Source: Verticillium longisporum
Lineage: Eukaryota > Ascomycota > Sordariomycetes > Glomerellales > Plectosphaerellaceae
Assembly (NCBI GenBank): GCA_019188255.1
Contig: JAETXT010000004.1
Span: 4,960,001 to 5,024,000 of the forward strand
DNA: 64,000 bases
Reading direction: 5' to 3'
A model generated the notes under the pieces. The model searched no databases. It had not been told where the DNA came from and saw only the letters and a list, made by a program, of their open reading frames with translations. This document shows, piece after piece, positions 59,144-64,000 of the stretch. A program made the position numbers and the translations under genes. Every line of letters begins with the position of its first letter. Positions within the stretch are counted from its first letter, which is position 1.

Positions 59144-60682
59144 GCTTCCCTCAGTTTGTCCCTCAGCTAGTCGTGGCCGTCACGTCACTGTTCTCATCGA
59201 CTCACGAGCAAGGGAGAACGACGGCAGGCCCCTAGCGCCTCGGGTAGTGATGGTCAGAGGCACGAATATGGTGCTTCGAGTGACGTTGGAGCTGGCCTAC
59301 TCTGGATGCCAAGACCAGTCTGCGAGGAGTTCCAGAGGGCCTCGTGAAGAGTCAACTGCGACCAAGCACAATGTTGGTAAACACATATCTGTGTAAGAGT
59401 CATTCACGTGCCACAGAGCTCGTGGCCCAGGTTTGAGATCTTTATTACTGAGGTATACTCTGTGAAGCACCCAACACATCCTATAATCCCAAGTTCCAAC
59501 GACAACCATCGGATAAATACGAGCCTTTGAAGGATATCGGAAGCCAGCATGCAGAGCGGCCCCGACGATAGCCCATTTGCGATGGCACTGGTTTCAACTC
59601 AAAACTCGTAGTAACAGGGATCAAAGAAGAACAGAGAGCCTGGCATATCTTGAACGAGTGGTAAGGCAGATCCTCCAGCACCGTGCCCGCCATGGAAGAC
59701 CAGTCAACCCGACTCCCGCATAGTTGTCGGCAGCGGTGACAGTGGACCTCGACTGCACGTCATACCTCAGCATCCTTTGAGGAGGCAAGATACGAGGGGG
59801 GTCCCTTGCTGTGTGCGAGTTCTCTTGTTCCTCTTGTCGCATGCCTCCGACGTCGCAGTTCTGCAATTCGATGGACTTATCGGTCTGGTCCTCACCCGAT
59901 TGCCCGGCCCGCCATACAAACTGCCTCTGTCGAACGATTGGCGGCATTCGCCTGCAATTCCTACGATTGCTTGATGCTCATTGATCAGCGACATGAGTAT
60001 CAAACCCGTCTGACAACGCGGAATCTACCACGTCATGCTTGTCGTTGTGAACCTGTGGCAAGGTGGAGAACATGCTGGGTATGAATATCTCCGGAAGCGG
60101 GTAGATTCGAAGCTACGAGCAGTCAGTCAGGCACGACCTGTTTCGGAAGCATCTCATCTTACGATCTCGTCCTTTGTAGGCGGAAATGACGCTTGATCCG
60201 GCTCGCTCGTAAAGACCCATGTGCGGCGATTGTATTCGATGAAGGTGTACACCTTGGCTTGACAATCTTGCGACAGATCATGCGCCCTGCGCAAGAACGT
60301 CTTGCGGCGCTTGGAAAACTTGGTGGCTGCACGCTTCCGACTTTTGCGGATCTCCTCTGGGTCGTACGGCTTCAGGGGAGCGGAGTTATCTGCTGACGTT
60401 TCGACATGTTGTCAAAGCGAACGCGACTGCAACTTCGTAGGGCGGCTTATTCGCCGTGCAAAAACTGTTACTCCTTTCGCAGACATCCCACTTTGTATTA
60501 TATCTTACACATAAATACAGAGGGCGGACCTCATTGCCTGTTGCCGGAAGTCATTTTGCGTGAGGGGAGCCAAGCGCGGGATCCCGCTTCGTGTTCGGTT
60601 TTTAAGCGCCCGCATGTTGTTCGATTTCAAATTCGGCAAACAGGTACCACAGATGGTGTCTTTTGCAATAGCGCCATTGGGA
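59144..60682. other. Intergenic, no gene seen
   Basis: Conflicting short frames only. If the DUF3435 gene starts an element, this is just downstream of its first gene. Confidence 0.4.
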
Positions 60683-63421
60683 CTACACCCGTATGCTCTT
60701 CTTCCCCATACCCATCCCGCCCAGCCCAGCTGCCTCAGGCTCTTCATCAGACTTCCTGTTCCCTGTCTGGCCCTTGTAACCATGCACTTCCCAAGTGTGT
60801 TCGCGCCAGCACTCAATCCCTTCGATCCAAACTTCTACCCCCGCGTTTTTGCATTCCGGGCAGGGAAAAGGCTCATCGAAGAGGCCTTGATGCAGGTGCG
60901 CCGAGTTCATATGCCTTGAAAACCCATTGCCGGCAGCGAACTGTCCCTGGCAAAGCTTGCATTCCGCCTTTCGGGGTGATCTGATGCGGCGAGATCGCCC
61001 TGAGCTGGCCGGCGACGATTTCTGAGGGCGATATGGTGCGTTGCGTTTCCCGTGGTATCTCGTAGCATGGATGATCCATTCGGACAGCCCATTGATGATG
61101 ATTTCTTTCTTATCTTGCGACAAGCATTCGGGGCAGTGGAACGGTGTTGAAAATGTGTCTCTATGAATGCTTGCCACGTGTCTGTTCAGAGCATATCTGC
61201 TGCTCAGTGGTTTACAACCGAACAGACACCGATATTCAGTAGCCATGTTGACTCCTATGTGTCCTTTCTCCACTGGCAATGGCGGCTCAATCGTCGGCGG
61301 CTGCAAGAAAAGCTGCTTGTCTGCCTCTTTATCGATGCCATGACTCGTGAGTATTGTAGTCGCAGTGCTTTCGAGGTGCTCGACCTCCGAGAATCTGTTA
61401 GAGAGGAAAGCGACAAGGAGGTCAATGTATTTTGTCGTGGCCAGCATGTCGATTCCCGAACATCGTACCATGTAGCGGCTGATAATCGTCGCGGCTGCTG
61501 AACTGACAGTATGGCGTCCGGCTTTCGGACGCGTCGTTCTGCTGACGAGGTGCTCTGTTGAACGTCCCTGGCCCCTTAACTTGTCGGCCTCAAGAAAGTA
61601 TTCCTCACGACGTTGCATGACTTGGAGTTTCGACAGTGTTGCCACAATATGGCCACGCCGAGATGCAATCCTCTGTGCGTTCTCTTTGTCAGCTGCCGTT
61701 GTACGTGGGATCTCGGCAAGTTGCTTGTCGAGCTCTTGTATATCCCTCCGCTGATTCCACTTTGCGTAATCCTCTGGATGCGGGTCTATAGGCGCGTTAT
61801 CATCACGTGTGAGTAGGGACTGTCGAAGAAATTCGAAAAGAAGCTCATTGTCTCCCGCAACAGTAGAAAAGGCGATAGCAGCCAGGTTCTCTTTTGTATG
61901 AACCGGCTGATAGCTCTTTCGGAACACAGCCTCCGTATTCGAGATGATGTGACTGCGTACTGCGGACGTCAAGGATCCTGAATGTGTTCAGCTTGATCTT
62001 CTTGGTGGTCATTGTAGGGCGCTGCATGTCTTACCATCCACTCGTCCAGCCGCGCCTACGCGCAAGGAGTAGGGGCGATCCATTCTTCGGCAGCCTAGCA
62101 CGAGCAGAGTGCGCTGCCATATTTGATGGTACTTTTGGGGCGATATCTCGAATATGGGGCGTTCCAGCATGGATTTATCCCACGGCAGTGGGATAAGATG
62201 TTGTCCTTGCAGATTTGGTACCGACAGCATCTCGAGAGCCGAGCCATACTTTCCGCTGAATGCTTTATCCTTGAGAGCCTTGCTGATGATCAAGCTTGAC
62301 AGGTCGGTAAGAAGGCAAGGCATGGACGTCACACTGAATGACAGTCTGGCAAAATCACAAGTCAGCAGGATACAAGTGCCATTTCTGAACAGAGCGGCCT
62401 GACTTGTGGTCTTGACTATCCATCACCTTGTTGTGTTGCTGTTTCTTGTGCAACACAGTGGGCGTAGCTACCAGTCGAGGGTGAGCTTTGCGGGAAGGAT
62501 CCTGCACCAGATCTAGTCTGACTTGGCTATACAGAAAGCGCGTCAATGTCCCCTGACGAAAGCCTCCGATGGCCATCATCAGAACCACAAAGTGGAAGGC
62601 AACGCGTTCAGATGCGGTGCAGGGGATATCGTCTGCCCGTCGCCACAATGTCGTCAAAATCAGCAAGACATCTTTCTCGGTCATCTCCACCTTCTCGAAT
62701 GTTTGGTCGCGATGTAATCCCAGCGAGTCTGTCAGTCCCTCTCGGATCCACTAGCGAACTCTGACTTCAGCAAGTGTGGCATAAAGCGCTGCGGACGGCA
62801 CCTCGGCGACTCACCAGACTGATTTTGGACACTGGTCCTGTGCAACGCTCTGACACCGACAGCGTCCAGTGCGCCGAGTTGTTTGGATCACTTCTCCTTT
62901 TTGCCTGTAGAACGTGATCGTCGGCATGCCTTACCAAGCCCTTCCAAACTTCCAAGATCGTCTTGGTGCAAGTCACAGTCCTCGCAAGCTCATACTCTTC
63001 CGGTCCCAGACTGGCCCGTTTCTCCAATGAGTTGACGACATAATCTTGAAGAAAGGCCTGGCAGTATCCTATTGATTCGGGGTTTCGTCACAGAGCCGAA
63101 GCCAGATGTCATCCGGGTCCAAGCCTAGCACATTGCGGAAAAAGCTGCAGATTGGCTCAGCATTCACTCATGGTCTTCGGAGCACTCAAGGCGAACTTAC
63201 TTTTGCCACTTTTGATACGAGCTCTGCCTTTGCTTCCTCGTGACGTCAGTGACTGATGCCCTGTCGGCGATCGGCTCTGCCTGGAACTGGGCTAAGGCTT
63301 CACGGGCTTTTCGCTGTCGCTCCCGACTCATAGAGAGATGGGACAGTGGTCCGACGCGAACGGCAGTCGCCCCAGGTGCCATCGCGGGCGGCTGGAGCTC
63401 TGGAGGGAAGACAGAAGACAT
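60683..63421 (-). CDS. DUF3435/FluG-type tyrosine recombinase with C-terminal C2H2 fingers (Starship captain-like)
   Basis: Exons on the minus strand: 63421-63201, 63144-62815, 62750-62404, 62345-62035 and 61977-60683. The four introns (56, 64, 58 and 57 nt) all have good signals. About 834 residues. The domain order fits the DUF3435 family: a basic N-terminus, ELARTVTCTKTILEVWKGLV, then a GGFRQGTL motif with the first catalytic Arg (about 249), RPYSLRVGAAGRVDG (about 391-405), RSHIISNT and the nucleophile-type FRKSYQP with Tyr near 426. Two Cys/His finger pairs follow (CLFGC...HVASIH, CPEC; CKLCQGQFAAGNGFSRHMNS, CPEC). Exon 2 is one base short: the shift lies at the C-run complementary to 63079-63082, between DETP and ESIGYCQAFL. 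DUF3435 proteins include the recombinases that mobilise Starships by cutting and joining DNA. Transcription runs leftward into the window. Confidence 0.82.
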
Positions 63422-64000
63422 CGTGCGGTCGCAGTGTGTCAAAGGCAAGGGTAGGAGGGGGATTGCGCGTTCGGATGGCTCAAAGTTTGCCGGAAAATGA
63501 CCATGCAGGAGGTCCAGAAGAGCGCCCGTGAGACAGGCACAAGAAGAGAGGTCTGAAATATGAACGCCAAACAGGATGCCGGATGCCGGATGCCAGGAAC
63601 GAAATGATGGACAGAGCTTGGCTGTCGGAACAAGACAGGGAGGATGCTGTTGTGAAGACAAGACGAATGGTGGGTGGCACGAGACGGGCAGTGTATTACA
63701 GTCTGTGAACGACGGGGGCGACATCTCTCTTAACCCTGCTAGTTGCACCCGAGACCTGAGGCCTCGCCCTCTTGCCTCATACTTACGCCTCATACTTGAA
63801 AGCCATTCTTGCATGTCATCAGGCGGGTTTGGATGGTATTCGTCAGTTGCAGCAGGGGTGGGGGTGAGCATGGCTCAGGTGTGCGCATCGACGCCTTTGT
63901 TGTGCTGAACGCCACGCTTCGAAGGCGGCTACTGAAACCACCTGTAAAGCAGCGAGCTTGTCTCTCCACAGCCCTGCACTGTACGCCTTTTGGTAACAAG
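63422..64000. other. Upstream region of the recombinase gene; possible element edge
   Basis: No separate gene is supported. The recombinase frame stays open upstream to 63871 but with low protein character, so the ATG at 63421 is preferred. If this is a Starship-type element, its 5' end is expected within or shortly beyond this stretch. No terminal or direct repeat could be defined. Confidence 0.35.

Noticed and set aside
60406..60984. 192-codon plus-strand ORF
   Set aside because: Its 3' part is antisense to the finger region of the DUF3435 gene, and the rest lacks protein features.
63422..64000. TTAC-type target motif near 63783 as a Starship edge
   Set aside because: A 4-base motif occurs often by chance, and no matching repeat was found at a left border.

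Overview
This window is from a filamentous ascomycete (Pezizomycotina). Genes are interrupted by short GT-AG introns, mostly 42-91 nt, with CTRAC-type branch points just before the acceptor. The gene families present (FunK1 kinase, Zn2Cys6 and C2H2 regulators, FluG/DUF3435 recombinase, FRE-type reductase, fungal patatin-like protein, F-box) are typical of that group. There are no bacterial operons, CRISPR arrays or convincing RNA genes. Long gene-free stretches, decayed genes and lineage-specific genes without recognisable function suggest an accessory compartment rather than a core chromosome arm.

Layout from left to right. 0-12.5 kb is a decay zone: a Myb/SANT-like pseudogene with four in-frame stops, an intact hexapeptide acetyltransferase, an unrecognised acidic protein, a FunK1 kinase pseudogene followed directly by a NACHT/STAND relic, and a methyltransferase-like fragment. 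13-25.5 kb carries a C2H2 protein, a small Myb-like protein, an unrecognised membrane protein, and several unrecognised spliced genes. One of these sits behind a cluster of three 17-bp GGGA...TCCC palindromes. 27.8-29.3 kb holds an Azf1-like four-finger regulator, and about 1 kb beyond it is an Est1-type relic. 31.8-37.7 kb holds lineage-specific genes. One is a paralogue of the 18-kb gene that also shares its promoter. 39.2-47.8 kb holds a patatin-like protein with broken catalytic motifs, a Cys-rich membrane protein, a regulator with both Zn2Cys6 and C2H2 fingers, and a partial BRCT gene. 49.3-57.7 kb holds a MADS-like gene, a ferric-reductase-type gene, a double-BRCT gene and an F-box gene. 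60.7-63.4 kb, on the minus strand, is a DUF3435/FluG-type tyrosine recombinase with C-terminal zinc fingers.

The most interesting reading is that the right half is, or derives from, a Starship-like giant fungal transposon. In Starships a DUF3435 'captain' lies at one edge and is transcribed into the element. Ferric reductases (FRE), patatin-like proteins (PLP) and NLR genes are recurrent accessory genes. Here the DUF3435 gene points leftward, with FRE and PLP genes behind it. No terminal repeats or insertion site could be identified from the sequence alone, so this is an inference.

A caution applies to many models. At least seven otherwise good reading frames are broken by a single-base shift, often at or near a homopolymer. 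This could be real decay or residual assembly indels. In contrast, the stop codons in the Myb-like and NACHT relics fit C-to-T change at CpA, as in repeat-induced point mutation (RIP). Exon boundaries were inferred by hand from frame continuity, donor, acceptor and branch-point sequences.
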